NCBI GenBank assembly: GCA_018266335.1
Contig: JAFEAR010000090.1
Coordinates: 62,001-126,000, forward strand
DNA: 64,000 nt
Source of the DNA: Bdellovibrionales bacterium
GTDB lineage: Bacteria; Bdellovibrionota; UBA2428
Reading direction: 5' to 3'
Of this stretch, positions 8,972-18,088 are shown in pieces (within the stretch, counting starts at the first letter, position 1; each line of letters opens with the position of its first letter). Both the position numbers and the translations under genes were made by a program. The notes beneath the pieces are model-generated. The model worked only from the letters and a program-made list of their open reading frames with translations. It was not told the DNA's origin and searched no databases.

Positions 8972-10081
8972 ATGGGTCTCAAATGCGGTATCGTCGGCTT
9001 GCCGAACGTCGGAAAATCCACTCTTTTCAACGCCGTTTCCACTACGGCTAAGGCCCAAGCGGCCAACTATCCCTTCTGCACGATTGATCCCAACGTGGGC
9101 GTCGTGGAAGTGCCCGATGCGCGCCTGAAAATTATCTCTGACTACGTGAAGCCCAAGAAATTGGTGCCGACACACTTTGAATTCGTCGATATCGCCGGCC
9201 TCGTCAAAGGCGCCAGCAAGGGCGAAGGCCTCGGCAACCAATTCCTAGGTCACATCAAAGATTGCGACGCCATCGCGCACGTGGTGCGCTGCTTCGACGA
9301 CGGCGACGTCGTGCACGTGAACGGCAGCGTAGACCCGCTCCGCGACGTCGAAATCATCGACACCGAACTCATGCTTGCAGACCTCGCAACGGTCGAGAAG
9401 CGTCTCGACCGCAGCGCAAAGGCCGTTAAGACGGGCGAAAAAAATGCCGCCGCCACGCTCAGCATGCTCGAGCGCATCAAGAAGGCGCTGGAATCGGGCC
9501 AAGCCGCACGCACCGTTACCGCCACCCCCGAAGAGTGGACTTTGGTGCACGATCTCCACCTCATCACCCAAAAGCCCATGCTCTTCATCGGTAACCTGGA
9601 CGAAGCCTCGGCCGGCAGTGGCTCCGAAGAAGGCAATTCGCACTACCAAAAGCTCAAAGAGTACGGCAAAAAAGTGGGCGCCGAAGTGATTCCCATTTGC
9701 GCCAAAGTAGAAGCCGAAGTGGCGGAGCTCGATCCGAGCGAACGTCCTTCTTTCTTAGCCGACCTCGGCATCAAAACGGCCGGACTGGATAAAGTCATCA
9801 CGGCAGCTTACCGCTTGCTGGGTTTGCGCACCTACTTCACCGCCGGCGAGCAAGAAGTGCGCGCCTGGACGATTCATGCCGGTTGGAAAGGCCCCCAGGC
9901 TGCGGGCGTTATTCACTCGGATTTCGAACGCGGCTTTATTTGTGCCGAAACCTACCACTTCGACGACCTCGTGAAGTGTGGCAGCACGCAGAAGGTAAAA
10001 GAAGCCGGCCTGCTCCGCACCGAAGGTAAAGAGTACGTCGTTAAAGACGGCGATATTCTCCTCTTCCGCTTCAACGTGTGA
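8972..10081 (+). CDS. ychF: Ribosome-binding ATPase YchF/OLA1
   Basis: A 369-residue TRAFAC ATPase. G1 is GLPNVGKST at the extreme N-terminus, the switch region is '[20 protein letters not shown]', and the NxxE variant of G4 that switches specificity to ATP is seen as 'IGNLDEAS'. A C-terminal TGS domain follows ('[17 protein letters not shown]', '[15 protein letters not shown]'). YchF binds ribosomes and is redox-regulated in other bacteria. Start chosen at MGLKCGIVG (8972); the longer frame overlaps pth and has no family match. Confidence 0.96.
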   Translation: MGLKCGIVGLPNVGKSTLFNAVSTTAKAQAANYPFCTIDPNVGVVEVPDARLKIISDYVKPKKLVPTHFEFVDIAGLVKGASKGEGLGNQFLGHIKDCDAIAHVVRCFDDGDVVHVNGSVDPLRDVEIIDTELMLADLATVEKRLDRSAKAVKTGEKNAAATLSMLERIKKALESGQAARTVTATPEEWTLVHDLHLITQKPMLFIGNLDEASAGSGSEEGNSHYQKLKEYGKKVGAEVIPICAKVEAEVAELDPSERPSFLADLGIKTAGLDKVITAAYRLLGLRTYFTAGEQEVRAWTIHAGWKGPQAAGVIHSDFERGFICAETYHFDDLVKCGSTQKVKEAGLLRTEGKEYVVKDGDILLFRFNV

Positions 10082-11196
10082 TTCGAAAGTTAAGCTCCCT
10101 TCTTTGCCTAGCAATCGCCGTGACGAGCTTTGCTCCGGCGCGCGCGAATTTAGATGGCGCCGATTGGATATTTCACCACGACGGCAAGGAGTATCGCTTT
10201 AAGTGGCTAGCCCGTACGCGGGGAACTCCCGTGATTGCGCTGGCCGATTTGGTACAGACCTTTCACCTGGATGCGCAGTTCGACCCCCAAAATTTTCGGG
10301 TCACCCTTAAAAACCCCCACTCCGGCAGCACCGTTACTTTTCACACGCACTCAAAAACCATTGAGGGACGACTCAAAGTTCCCGGCTCGATCTCAGGCTA
10401 CACGATTGATTTATCCAAAGCTCCCCGCTTCGAGGGCGTGCGTTTGTGCGTGCCCCTCGATTTTGCAGACCGAGCGCTCCGTCCCCTGCTAACGGGCATG
10501 CGTCCCTCCAACCCTTTGGTGCGATCGGACGTGCGCGCACAAATTACGCTCGATCCCGGCCACGGCGGCAACGACTACGGTGCCAGCTTCAAGCAATCCA
10601 CTTACTTCGTGCACGAAAAAGACGTCACGCTTTCCCTCGCTTGGGAGCTGCGCCGCGCATTGGAAAAGCGGGGACTCTCCGTGGGGATGACCCGCGAAGA
10701 CGATAGCTATCTGGCCCTGCCCGAACGCACTCGCCTGGCTAACGCCCAGGGGTCAAGACTCTTCGTCTCACTCCACCTCAACGCCGATTCCTCCGATAAG
10801 CAGAAGGGCTTTGAGGTGTACGTGCTATCGCTGGTTCGTAGCGACGAAGGCGCTCGCAAAGCCGTGGCCGCTGAAAACCAATTCATTCCCGAAGATCTTT
10901 CGGAAGAAGTAGACCGCGCATTGGCCGAACTCCGGGCGCAGGCCAACTTCGAAAAATCGCTCCAGTGGGCCAAGAAAAGTTCTTCGGCACTCAAAATGGG
11001 CGGACTCAAACCGGCCCACTCTCCCGTGAAGAGCGGGCCCTTCTACGTGCTCTATGGAGCCGATATGCCGTCGCTGCTGGTGGAATGGGGCTACCTGACT
11101 CATTCCCACGACCGCGAAACGCTGCTTTCGCCCGACGCACGGGCCGCGTCCATCAACGCCCTGGCCGACGCCATCGCCCGAGAGTTCAAACCTTAA
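10078..11196 (+). CDS. N-acetylmuramoyl-L-alanine amidase (Amidase_3), exported
   Basis: Zinc amidase that cuts the stem peptide from peptidoglycan during septal splitting or cell-wall turnover. A signal peptide (residues 1-23) is followed by a region of about 110 residues resembling the copper-amine-oxidase-like N-terminal domain ('GTPVIALADLVQTFHLDAQF'). The Amidase_3 domain follows, with zinc ligands in 'ITLDPGHGGNDYGA' (His), 'VHEKDVTLSLAW' (Glu) and 'FVSLHLNADSS' (His), and the catalytic Glu in SLLVEWGYLTH. It starts with GTG overlapping the ychF stop (GTGTGA), so it is translationally coupled to it. Confidence 0.92.
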   Translation: MIRKLSSLLCLAIAVTSFAPARANLDGADWIFHHDGKEYRFKWLARTRGTPVIALADLVQTFHLDAQFDPQNFRVTLKNPHSGSTVTFHTHSKTIEGRLKVPGSISGYTIDLSKAPRFEGVRLCVPLDFADRALRPLLTGMRPSNPLVRSDVRAQITLDPGHGGNDYGASFKQSTYFVHEKDVTLSLAWELRRALEKRGLSVGMTREDDSYLALPERTRLANAQGSRLFVSLHLNADSSDKQKGFEVYVLSLVRSDEGARKAVAAENQFIPEDLSEEVDRALAELRAQANFEKSLQWAKKSSSALKMGGLKPAHSPVKSGPFYVLYGADMPSLLVEWGYLTHSHDRETLLSPDARAASINALADAIAREFKP

Positions 11197-11225
11197 GACA
11201 GAGACACTTTTCCGCGCTAAGCATA

Positions 11226-11963
11226 ATGGCCATGAAACGTTCTTACGGTCGTCCGCCCGAAGGTCTTCGCCCCATTTCCATTGAGCCGCACTACTACGAT
11301 TACACCGAAGGCTCCTGCCTAGTGTCGTACGGCAACACGCAAGTGCTTTGCGTGGCCACGGTGGACGACGGAGTACCTCCGCACGTGCGGGGTACGGGCC
11401 AGGCCTGGGTTACGGGCGAATACTCCATGCTGCCGCGCTCGAGTCCCGAACGCATTCGTCGTGAACGTGACAAGGTGGGCGGCCGCACGCACGAAATCCA
11501 GCGCCTCATTGGCCGGGCTCTCCGCAGCGTGGTCGAACCCAAGGGCTGGGGCGAAAAAACCGTTATTTTGGATTGCGACGTACTTCGCGCCGATGGCGGC
11601 ACGCGCACGGCCAGCATCACGGGGGCCTTTATTTCGCTGGCGCTCGCTCTGCGCAAAGTCAAAAAAGAGGGTCGCATTCAGGGCAGCGCCCCCTTTCCTA
11701 TTCGCGAATATGTTTCGGCCGTATCGGTGGGTATCGTAGATGGCGTGCCCGTGCTTGATTTGGATTACTCCGAAGATTCCACCGCCGAAACCGACATGAA
11801 CCTGGTTATGACCTCCACCGGAAAGATCATCGAGATTCAGGGCACCGCCGAGCGCGAACCCTTTTCCGAAGAGCAATTCATGAACATGCTGGCGCTGGGT
11901 CGCAAGGGTTGCGAGAGCCTATGCCTCATTCAGCGCGAAATTCTTGGGCCCCTGACCTGGTAG
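11226..11963 (+). CDS. rph: Ribonuclease PH
   Basis: Phosphorolytic 3' exoribonuclease that trims tRNA precursors. The 245-residue protein begins MAMKRSYGRP (a second ATG at 11232 is possible) and has the family blocks 'GTGQAWVTGEYSMLPRSS', the Arg-rich 'RSSPERIRRERDKVGGRTHE', 'QRLIGRALRSVV', 'LDCDVLRADGGTRTASITG' (catalytic Asp region) and 'LDLDYSEDSTAETDMNLVM'. Followed 3 bp later by rdgB, the same order as in many proteobacteria. Confidence 0.96.
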   Translation: MAMKRSYGRPPEGLRPISIEPHYYDYTEGSCLVSYGNTQVLCVATVDDGVPPHVRGTGQAWVTGEYSMLPRSSPERIRRERDKVGGRTHEIQRLIGRALRSVVEPKGWGEKTVILDCDVLRADGGTRTASITGAFISLALALRKVKKEGRIQGSAPFPIREYVSAVSVGIVDGVPVLDLDYSEDSTAETDMNLVMTSTGKIIEIQGTAEREPFSEEQFMNMLALGRKGCESLCLIQREILGPLTW

Positions 11964-11966
11964 CGC

Positions 11967-12596
11967 ATGCGGTCGCTGCGTAAGCTCTTCATTGCCACTT
12001 CGAATCCGGGCAAGCTGCGCGAAATCATTCCCTTTGCTCAACAATTGCTGGGCGGAGATATTCCCATCGAAGGCATCGCACCTCCGCTCGACGAAGAAAG
12101 TGGCAGCACCTACCTCGAAAACGCCGCGCTGAAGGCCCACGCCCTAGATGCCGCGCTCCGGTCAAAGGGCGAGAGCAACTACGCCATTATTGCCGACGAC
12201 TCGGGGCTCGCCGTAGATGCTCTCGGGGGCCGTCCCGGTATTCATTCGGCCCGCTACGCCGGCGACCATGTGGCACCGGAGCTCCACATGCAAAAATTAT
12301 TGCGTGAGTTACAGCCCGTCAAAGAACTCAGCGCACGAACGGCTCGCTACCACTGTGGCCTGGTGCTCCTCGTTCGCAACGACACGCTCACCGAGCTCCA
12401 GGCCGAAGGTACCTGCGAAGGTCTGATTAGTTTTGGCGCCGAAGGGGCCTCGGGTTTTGGTTACGATCCGATTTTTATTCTGCCCCAGTACGGTCGCACC
12501 GTGGCCGAGCTCGATGAAGCCACCAAGCAAGCGATTTCTCATCGCAAGCACGCTTTTGATTTGCTCCGAACACGCTGGAGTCAGCTGAGCCCATGA
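11967..12596 (+). CDS. rdgB: XTP/dITP diphosphatase (RdgB/HAM1 family)
   Basis: House-cleaning enzyme that hydrolyses deaminated purine nucleoside triphosphates. Motifs: 'LFIATSNPGKLREI' (phosphate-binding SNxxK), 'EESGSTYLENAALKA', 'IIADDSGLAVDALGGRPGIH' with the catalytic Asp, and 'SGFGYDPIFIL'. Length 209 is normal. It overlaps the start of nth by 4 bp (ATGA). Confidence 0.95.
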   Translation: MRSLRKLFIATSNPGKLREIIPFAQQLLGGDIPIEGIAPPLDEESGSTYLENAALKAHALDAALRSKGESNYAIIADDSGLAVDALGGRPGIHSARYAGDHVAPELHMQKLLRELQPVKELSARTARYHCGLVLLVRNDTLTELQAEGTCEGLISFGAEGASGFGYDPIFILPQYGRTVAELDEATKQAISHRKHAFDLLRTRWSQLSP

Positions 12597-13243
12597 GAGA
12601 GACGCTGGAACAAAAGAAACGCCGGGGAGCCGAAATTGTTCGCCGCTTGCGCGAAGAATTTCCCGAACCCGAGTGCGCGCTGACCCACGACGGGCCCTTT
12701 CAACTTTTAATTGCCACTATTCTGAGCGCCCAATGCACGGACGTGCGTGTAAATTTGGTGACACCGGCGCTCTTCGCAGCGGCACCAGATGCGGCCGCAA
12801 TGGCGAAGCTAGGCGAAAGCAAAATTCGCACGCTCATCAAAAGCATCAATTTTGCTCCCACGAAGGCCAAGAATATTCTGGCCACCGCAAGGCTCCTCAT
12901 CAAACACCACGACGGCCAGGTGCCAGCCAACATGGATGCCCTCACGGCTCTGCCGGGCGTAGGTCGCAAAACGGCCAACGTAGTACTGGGCAACGCCTTT
13001 CATGTTCCCGGAGTGGTGGTAGACACGCACGTTCGCCGCCTGGCCAACCGCATGGAACTCACTCGGCACGACGATCCCGTGGATATCGAAAAGGACCTAG
13101 AAAAACTTTTTGTGCCCGAGGAATGGATCGATCTTTCGCACCTGCTCATTCTGCACGGACGCAAAACCTGCGCGGCCCACAAACCCCAATGTCCCACCTG
13201 TCGGGTGAATAAATTCTGCCCCTCGGCATTTAAGGAATTATGA
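12593..13243 (+). CDS. nth: Endonuclease III, DNA glycosylase/AP lyase
   Basis: Removes oxidised pyrimidines. The helix-hairpin-helix 'LPGVGRKTANVVLG' contains the catalytic Lys, 'VDTHVRRLANR' the catalytic Asp, and the C-terminus has the [4Fe-4S] set in 'CAAHKPQCPTCRVNKFC' (spacing C-X6-C-X2-C-X5-C). 216 residues, full length. Coupled to the neighbours by ATGA overlaps on both sides. Confidence 0.97.
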   Translation: MRETLEQKKRRGAEIVRRLREEFPEPECALTHDGPFQLLIATILSAQCTDVRVNLVTPALFAAAPDAAAMAKLGESKIRTLIKSINFAPTKAKNILATARLLIKHHDGQVPANMDALTALPGVGRKTANVVLGNAFHVPGVVVDTHVRRLANRMELTRHDDPVDIEKDLEKLFVPEEWIDLSHLLILHGRKTCAAHKPQCPTCRVNKFCPSAFKEL

Positions 13244-15060
13244 TGATGAAACTACGTATCGCTTTTCTGTCGTTCCTCCTTCCTCTGGCCAGCGGCGCCA
13301 CGACGCCCTCCCACTTCGGTGAGTTCTATAGTCAGCAAATCGAGGCCCGCCGGGCCGAAGCCGTGGCCGTGGAGCCACGATTGGAGCGCGACACACCCGC
13401 GGAACAACAGCTAGGAAAGGTGAAAGAAGTTCGTGCCCTCCTCAAACTCTATGCAGCGGCGTTACCCGCGGGAACTTACATCTGGCGCGCGGTGGGCCTC
13501 CCCATGGAACTGCGGATGCCGGCGGCCGGCGGTGCGGCACCGGCCTTTTACAATACCCATTTGATTTGGGCCTATTCGAATGGCAAACGCGTGGCGGGCT
13601 TTCGCCCCGTAGACACAAACACCGGCTGCGACTCGGGCTGCGCAGAGCTTGTGTACCATTTGCGTTTCGATGTCAGCGGCAAGGTGAGCGACATTGTCGA
13701 AGAAAAGCACCATCCGCTAGAAAAGTTAGGCGGCGCCAAGCTGAGCCCCGAGGACAAACAACAGCTCATTAGCATTGCTTCCACACTACCGCGCGCGCTC
13801 CGGGAAGTGCGCGAACCTTCGGAGCTGGCCGATCAACACGAGACCCCTCACCAAACATGGACCTTCCTGAAGCCCTTTACTGTGAAGGGTGCGGCGTACT
13901 CAAGTTACCGCGTGTACCAGTCTGCCTTGCAGGTCTCCCAATTTTTACACCCGGAAGAAGCCGGCGAGGTTGCCGAAGCCAGCGCCGCCTTTGCCTCGAG
14001 TATTTTGCGCACGGAATGCAGCGACGTCGATGCCAGCAGTAAAAAACTCGCTCAGGCTATGAACGACACGAAAGAACAACCGGCCATCCGCAAAGTGGCC
14101 TTTCAACTCACTCCATTCTTTTTCAATTGGTCGCTCGCCTGTGAAAGCGGCACCTCGGCCGAAGATCGTGCGCAGCAATTGCTCAAACACAATGAATTTT
14201 CGGGACCACTCCAGAAGAACTATTGCACGGCTAAACGAGCATGGGTGGGGTCGCCCGCCGGTAAAACTTTGCTACAACGCTTGGCTAAGGCCAAGGACTC
14301 CTCCGCAATTTCCGCCTGCGACGCAGCGACCGAAGCGACCCTCACCTATTTGGCGGCCAACCAAAAAGTAGAGGCCGCCCGTGCTGCCGAGCTACTGCAA
14401 AACGCCGAAGACGATCCGGAACTCGTCATGGCCATTGGACTGAAGGCGCAAGCGAATGGCCTTCCTGCCGTTGCTCGCCAAGCGCGGGCCATTTTGCAGG
14501 CCCAGTTTCCGAATCGCCCCGCGCTCGAACTCGCGGCTTTGCCGGCGCCCACGCATGAAGAAGTGCAAACGCACCTCCAAAGAAGTCGGAGCAAGTTGCT
14601 CCACACCCTGCCCCATCTGCGCGAAGCTATGCCCAAGCTACCCGGCAAAGTAAAGATCGGCACGCAGGGATCGCAGGCCATTTTGTTCTTTGCCGCTTGG
14701 TGCCCCCACTGCCGCAATGTCCTTACGCAAATTCAGCGAACCGGACTGAATGCCGTGCTGGCGCAAAAGCTTCATTTCGTAGAAGTTTTCCCCCGTGATT
14801 TTAACGGCACGGGCCGCCAACTATGCGACTCGGTCGGATTCAATCACGAAACCTGCGCCCGCTTTCAACGCATCGACGAGTCCGCAACCGCGCAAACTTT
14901 TTACGATCGTCTGGCGCTCTTTACGGTTCCCCGCCTAGTTATTCTCGATCCCAAGCAAAGAATAGCGCTGGGCGATTTCGTTCTCGATTTTGCCGATGGA
15001 CGCTCCCCACTGCGCGACTTGCAATGGATTCTTGAATCACTCGACAAGGCTAAACCCTGA
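13240..15060 (+). CDS. Exported protein with C-terminal thioredoxin fold, possible FMN-binding-like N-terminal region
   Basis: A 606-residue protein with a signal peptide (MMMKLRIAFLSF...SGA). The C-terminal ~150 residues hold the redox motif in 'ILFFAAWCPHCRNVL', i.e. a CPHC thioredoxin/DsbA-type active site, and end in 'FTVPRLVILDPKQRI', where cis-Pro sits in a TVPR context as in thioredoxins. The N-terminal ~250 residues contain 'CDSGCAELVYHLRFDVSGK' and 'VKGAAYSSYRVYQSAL', which recalls the S/T-G-A-T-x-S site of covalently flavinylated FMN-binding domains, but the FMN-attaching Thr is replaced by Ala. The middle has no recognised family. It is followed with 1-bp overlap by an ApbE gene, so a shared envelope redox role is a reasonable inference. 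Confidence 0.65.
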   Translation: MMMKLRIAFLSFLLPLASGATTPSHFGEFYSQQIEARRAEAVAVEPRLERDTPAEQQLGKVKEVRALLKLYAAALPAGTYIWRAVGLPMELRMPAAGGAAPAFYNTHLIWAYSNGKRVAGFRPVDTNTGCDSGCAELVYHLRFDVSGKVSDIVEEKHHPLEKLGGAKLSPEDKQQLISIASTLPRALREVREPSELADQHETPHQTWTFLKPFTVKGAAYSSYRVYQSALQVSQFLHPEEAGEVAEASAAFASSILRTECSDVDASSKKLAQAMNDTKEQPAIRKVAFQLTPFFFNWSLACESGTSAEDRAQQLLKHNEFSGPLQKNYCTAKRAWVGSPAGKTLLQRLAKAKDSSAISACDAATEATLTYLAANQKVEAARAAELLQNAEDDPELVMAIGLKAQANGLPAVARQARAILQAQFPNRPALELAALPAPTHEEVQTHLQRSRSKLLHTLPHLREAMPKLPGKVKIGTQGSQAILFFAAWCPHCRNVLTQIQRTGLNAVLAQKLHFVEVFPRDFNGTGRQLCDSVGFNHETCARFQRIDESATAQTFYDRLALFTVPRLVILDPKQRIALGDFVLDFADGRSPLRDLQWILESLDKAKP

Positions 15061-15905
15061 TGCGCTTCCGCAACTTACTTCCTGGCTTAACGCTACTGGG
15101 GGCCTGTTCAAGCCACCAAAAAACTCCTGGCCCCGTCGCCGCCGCACGTCCTAGTCCGAATATTGTCTTTAGTTCTATGGGCACGGTGTGGACCCTGGAC
15201 TTCGTCGCTAACGACCGCAGCGTGGATACACGCACCCTCCAGGACGCGCTCATGCGCGAAGCCCTTGCGGTGGACCGGACATTTTCGGAGTGGAGCGAAG
15301 ACAGTGAGCTCCGGCAACTCGAAAAGGCCAAACTCACGCGCGCTAATATCAAAGCCAGCCCCCTTTTCATTCGTGGTTTACGCTTGGCCCAAGACGCCTG
15401 GAACTTGAGCGATGGCGCCTTCGATATCACGGTCGGTGCGGTGGTATGGAAAGCGGCGGCCCAGCCCGTGGGGCTCGGGGAGCTGGTTTGGAAGGGCGAC
15501 ACCTTTAGCTTCCGCAAGGATCCGCTCCGCCTAACCTTCGCCGGCATCATCAAAGGTGCGGCCGTGGGTGAGCTCGCCGCTAAAATTTACAAATCGGGCG
15601 TGAAGCGCTTCACGCTAAGTGCGGGCGGCGGCAACGTAGCCGTAGCGGGCCCCACGCACATCGAATTCATTTCTCGGTCCCAGTCGGACCAACATGGAGA
15701 GCAACACGTTTTCGATCCGAGTGCCCCCACACGCAAACTCGAGCGCAGCACCGAAGTAACCTGTACCTCGTCCTACAACGCACCGGAGACTTGGTTTCAT
15801 ATGTCGGGAATTGCCGACGCGCTTTCTACGGCACTCATCGTGAAACCGCAGCTCGATAAGCTTCCACAGAACTGCCAAGCCAACCTTAAGCAGCTCGCCA
15901 AATAA
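15060..15905 (+). CDS. apbE: FAD:protein FMN transferase, lipoprotein (ApbE family)
   Basis: ApbE attaches FMN covalently to a Thr of exported target proteins. The lipobox is in 'LTLLGACSSHQK' (Cys about residue 16). Family blocks: 'MGTVWTLDFVAND', 'DRTFSEWSEDSELRQL', 'LSDGAFDITVGAVVWKA', 'AGIIKGAAVGELA' and 'FTLSAGGGNVAVAG'; the usual D-A-L-S-T segment is seen as 'GIADALSTALIV'. At 281 residues it is slightly short compared with about 330. The ATG starts on the last base of the previous stop codon, so the thioredoxin-fold protein and ApbE are made together. Confidence 0.85.
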   Translation: MRFRNLLPGLTLLGACSSHQKTPGPVAAARPSPNIVFSSMGTVWTLDFVANDRSVDTRTLQDALMREALAVDRTFSEWSEDSELRQLEKAKLTRANIKASPLFIRGLRLAQDAWNLSDGAFDITVGAVVWKAAAQPVGLGELVWKGDTFSFRKDPLRLTFAGIIKGAAVGELAAKIYKSGVKRFTLSAGGGNVAVAGPTHIEFISRSQSDQHGEQHVFDPSAPTRKLERSTEVTCTSSYNAPETWFHMSGIADALSTALIVKPQLDKLPQNCQANLKQLAK

Positions 15906-15912
15906 TTATTTT

Positions 15913-16884
15913 TTAGTGACTGTGGTCGTGACCGTCGTTGGCCGAATGTCCTGCAGGAATTTCGGGCAATACGGCCGGCCCCGCGGGGCCCATTTTACCG
16001 AACAAGGTTTCTTCCTTAGCGTCGCCCGTTAAAAAGCGCCCTTTTGCTTCGAGCAGGTCTACTTTAGCATCACGTCCCGTGGGTTCATCAAAGCGACTTC
16101 CCACGCGCGTTTGAATATAACGAATGCCGGGCGATTCCTGCTTCACCCGAACCTTGCCCACTTCACCATTAGCCAACACGTAAAGCTCATCGGCCGAAAA
16201 ATCGTAGGACCAAGCTTCCGCTTTGCCACCCAAGTCGGCTTGCAGCTTTTTACCCAGCTGAGTTTTGTAGAATTCATCATCGATGGGCGTGAGATTAATT
16301 TTTTCACTCTCAGACATTTTCGCCCGATCCGCGCGACTTCCCCCAAAGACTCCCGGCATCTTGGGCAAAGGTCCTTTGGCTTTATTTTCTACGACCCGCA
16401 AATTGGCCGGCAGAGTCTGGAGCGCTTCGAGAATGCTGGAGTTTGCTTCTACCGATAGAATAAAAACTAACTTGCGCACCTGGCGCTGACGATCCTGCAA
16501 GGCACGGTTCTTAATTTCTAGATCGCCCCGATTTTGTAAATCCGACAGGGGCGTTTCATCGAGACGCTTTTGTTTTTCTTTAAGTTGCTCGTCCGTAAGT
16601 TTCTCTAAACGCCGGTAGTTCAGATAGTCCGTATTGAATTGCCGGTACCGTGCTTGCAAAACTTTTTCGGGCAGACGCTCAACGGCGCGAGGATCAACAT
16701 CGTCAAAAGTCTCCGCGCCCTTGCTGAGCGTCTTAAAATTTTCGGGATAACTTTTGTAGGCCTTCAGGAGTTCAAAGAAGACAGCTTTCGGAGCGGCAGC
16801 CTTGGGTTCGGCCGCCCATGCGGAGCTGCCCAGAAACGCAATCACAAAGAGTAGGCGATGTACCATCTGCTTAAGATGATACAT
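15913..16884 (-). CDS. Exported protein of unknown function with His-rich C-terminus
   Basis: About 323 residues with a signal peptide ending SSAWAAEP. The mature part is charged and helical ('LTDEQLKEKQKRLDETPLSD') and ends in 'GHSANDGHDHSH', a possible metal-binding tail. No family recognised. Two starts are possible: ATG at 16884 (weak AGGG upstream) or ATG at 16866. An inverted repeat, CGATGTA at 16856-16862 and TACATCG at 16880-16886, spans both. It lies 32 bp downstream of the sugar-transporter permease gene on the same strand but a small hairpin separates them. Confidence 0.6.
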   Translation of the reverse strand: MYHLKQMVHRLLFVIAFLGSSAWAAEPKAAAPKAVFFELLKAYKSYPENFKTLSKGAETFDDVDPRAVERLPEKVLQARYRQFNTDYLNYRRLEKLTDEQLKEKQKRLDETPLSDLQNRGDLEIKNRALQDRQRQVRKLVFILSVEANSSILEALQTLPANLRVVENKAKGPLPKMPGVFGGSRADRAKMSESEKINLTPIDDEFYKTQLGKKLQADLGGKAEAWSYDFSADELYVLANGEVGKVRVKQESPGIRYIQTRVGSRFDEPTGRDAKVDLLEAKGRFLTGDAKEETLFGKMGPAGPAVLPEIPAGHSANDGHDHSH

Positions 16885-16886
16885 CG

Positions 16887-16916
16887 AAAACCCTGCCCTG
16901 CGGCAGCCCCGGGAAT
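16887..16916 (-). terminator. Candidate weak terminator between sugar permease and downstream gene
   Basis: On the minus strand the intergenic segment reads CTGCC-GCAG-GGCAG followed by GGTTTTC, a five-base-pair stem with a four-base loop and a short U run. It could end part of the xylFGH-type transcript. The stem is short, so attenuation or chance are alternatives. Confidence 0.35.
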
Positions 16917-18083
16917 CTAGTCTTTTTGGCGCTCAACTATGGAATCGATGGCCACGGCCAGAATCACAATCGCACCCTTCATCGGCATTTGGTAAAAAGT
17001 GGGCACGTTCATAAGACTCATGCCGTTGTTGAGACTTTCAATAATGAAGGCCCCAATTAAGCTGCCGAGCACCGATCCCTTACCACCCCGCAAGCTGGTT
17101 CCACCAATGACCACCGCCGCAATGGCATCGAGCTCGAAGAGGTTGCCGGCCGTGGGCGTCGCACCGTTGAGACGCGCCGTAAGAATAACTCCGGACAGGG
17201 CCGCCAGCACACTCATCACCGCGAAGACGGCGAAGATCACACCGCGAACGGGAATGCCGGCTAGGCGCGCTGCCTCAGCGTTTCCGCCGACAGCGTATAT
17301 GTAACGTCCAAAGCGCGTGCGGTTCAAAATCCACGAGCCCGCAAAGGCCACCACACCGAAGACCAAAACGGGAATCGGCAAACCTTGGTAGGCCGAACAA
17401 ATCAAATAGGCTCCAACCGCCAAACAGAGAATGGTTCCCACTTTACCCGCCACTCGCCAGGTGGGAGCAGCAGACTTTTGCGCGCGGCCACGCTTTTCAT
17501 CCCACAAGGTGTAGAGAATCCACGCCAAGGCGCAACCCATAAGAATCATGAAAGTGGTGGAGTTCGAAAGGTAGCCAGCGCCAAATTCATTGAGCACCGG
17601 ACCCATGGGCGAAATACTGCCGCCATTGCTGAAAATCATGGCCAGACCGCGCGCAATCACCATCATCCCGAAGGTGATGACGAAACTGTGAATGTTCAGT
17701 CCGGCAATCCAAATGCCATTAAAGGCACCCACCACGAGCCCCAGCAGCAAAGCCACCGTGACCGTCGTAAGCACTCCCGGCAACCCCGACGCGCCCCAGC
17801 CCCAGGAGGTCTGCGCAATCGCCACCACAATACCGACGAGAGCCGAAACCGAGCCGACCGACAAATCCACTCCACCCAGCAAAATAACCCAGGTCATGCC
17901 CACGGCCAGAATGCCGTTAATGGCGGTCTGGCGCAGAAGGTTAGAGAGGTTACGGGCCTCAAAAAACACTCCGCCCGTTAGCCAACTAAACACCAACACG
18001 ATGACCACCAGAGCAATGACCGTGGATATTTGTTTCTTTTCCATGCTCGAGAGCACGATCGAATTCTTTTTCGCAGTAATCAT
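16917..18083 (-). CDS. xylH: Sugar ABC transporter permease, XylH/RbsC family
   Basis: A 388-residue inner-membrane protein with about ten transmembrane segments. 'GMTWVILLGGVDLSVGSVSA' and 'GGNAEAARLAGIPVRG' are hallmark blocks of the BPD_transp_2 sugar permeases, and the 12-bp-scale spacing to an XylG-like ATPase and XylF-like binding protein makes a xylose-type importer likely. The start at 18083 has AAGG just upstream; ATG at 18044 is the alternative. Sugar specificity within the pentose/galactose group cannot be fixed from sequence alone. Confidence 0.85.
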   Translation of the reverse strand: MITAKKNSIVLSSMEKKQISTVIALVVIVLVFSWLTGGVFFEARNLSNLLRQTAINGILAVGMTWVILLGGVDLSVGSVSALVGIVVAIAQTSWGWGASGLPGVLTTVTVALLLGLVVGAFNGIWIAGLNIHSFVITFGMMVIARGLAMIFSNGGSISPMGPVLNEFGAGYLSNSTTFMILMGCALAWILYTLWDEKRGRAQKSAAPTWRVAGKVGTILCLAVGAYLICSAYQGLPIPVLVFGVVAFAGSWILNRTRFGRYIYAVGGNAEAARLAGIPVRGVIFAVFAVMSVLAALSGVILTARLNGATPTAGNLFELDAIAAVVIGGTSLRGGKGSVLGSLIGAFIIESLNNGMSLMNVPTFYQMPMKGAIVILAVAIDSIVERQKD

Positions 18084-18088
18084 AAACC

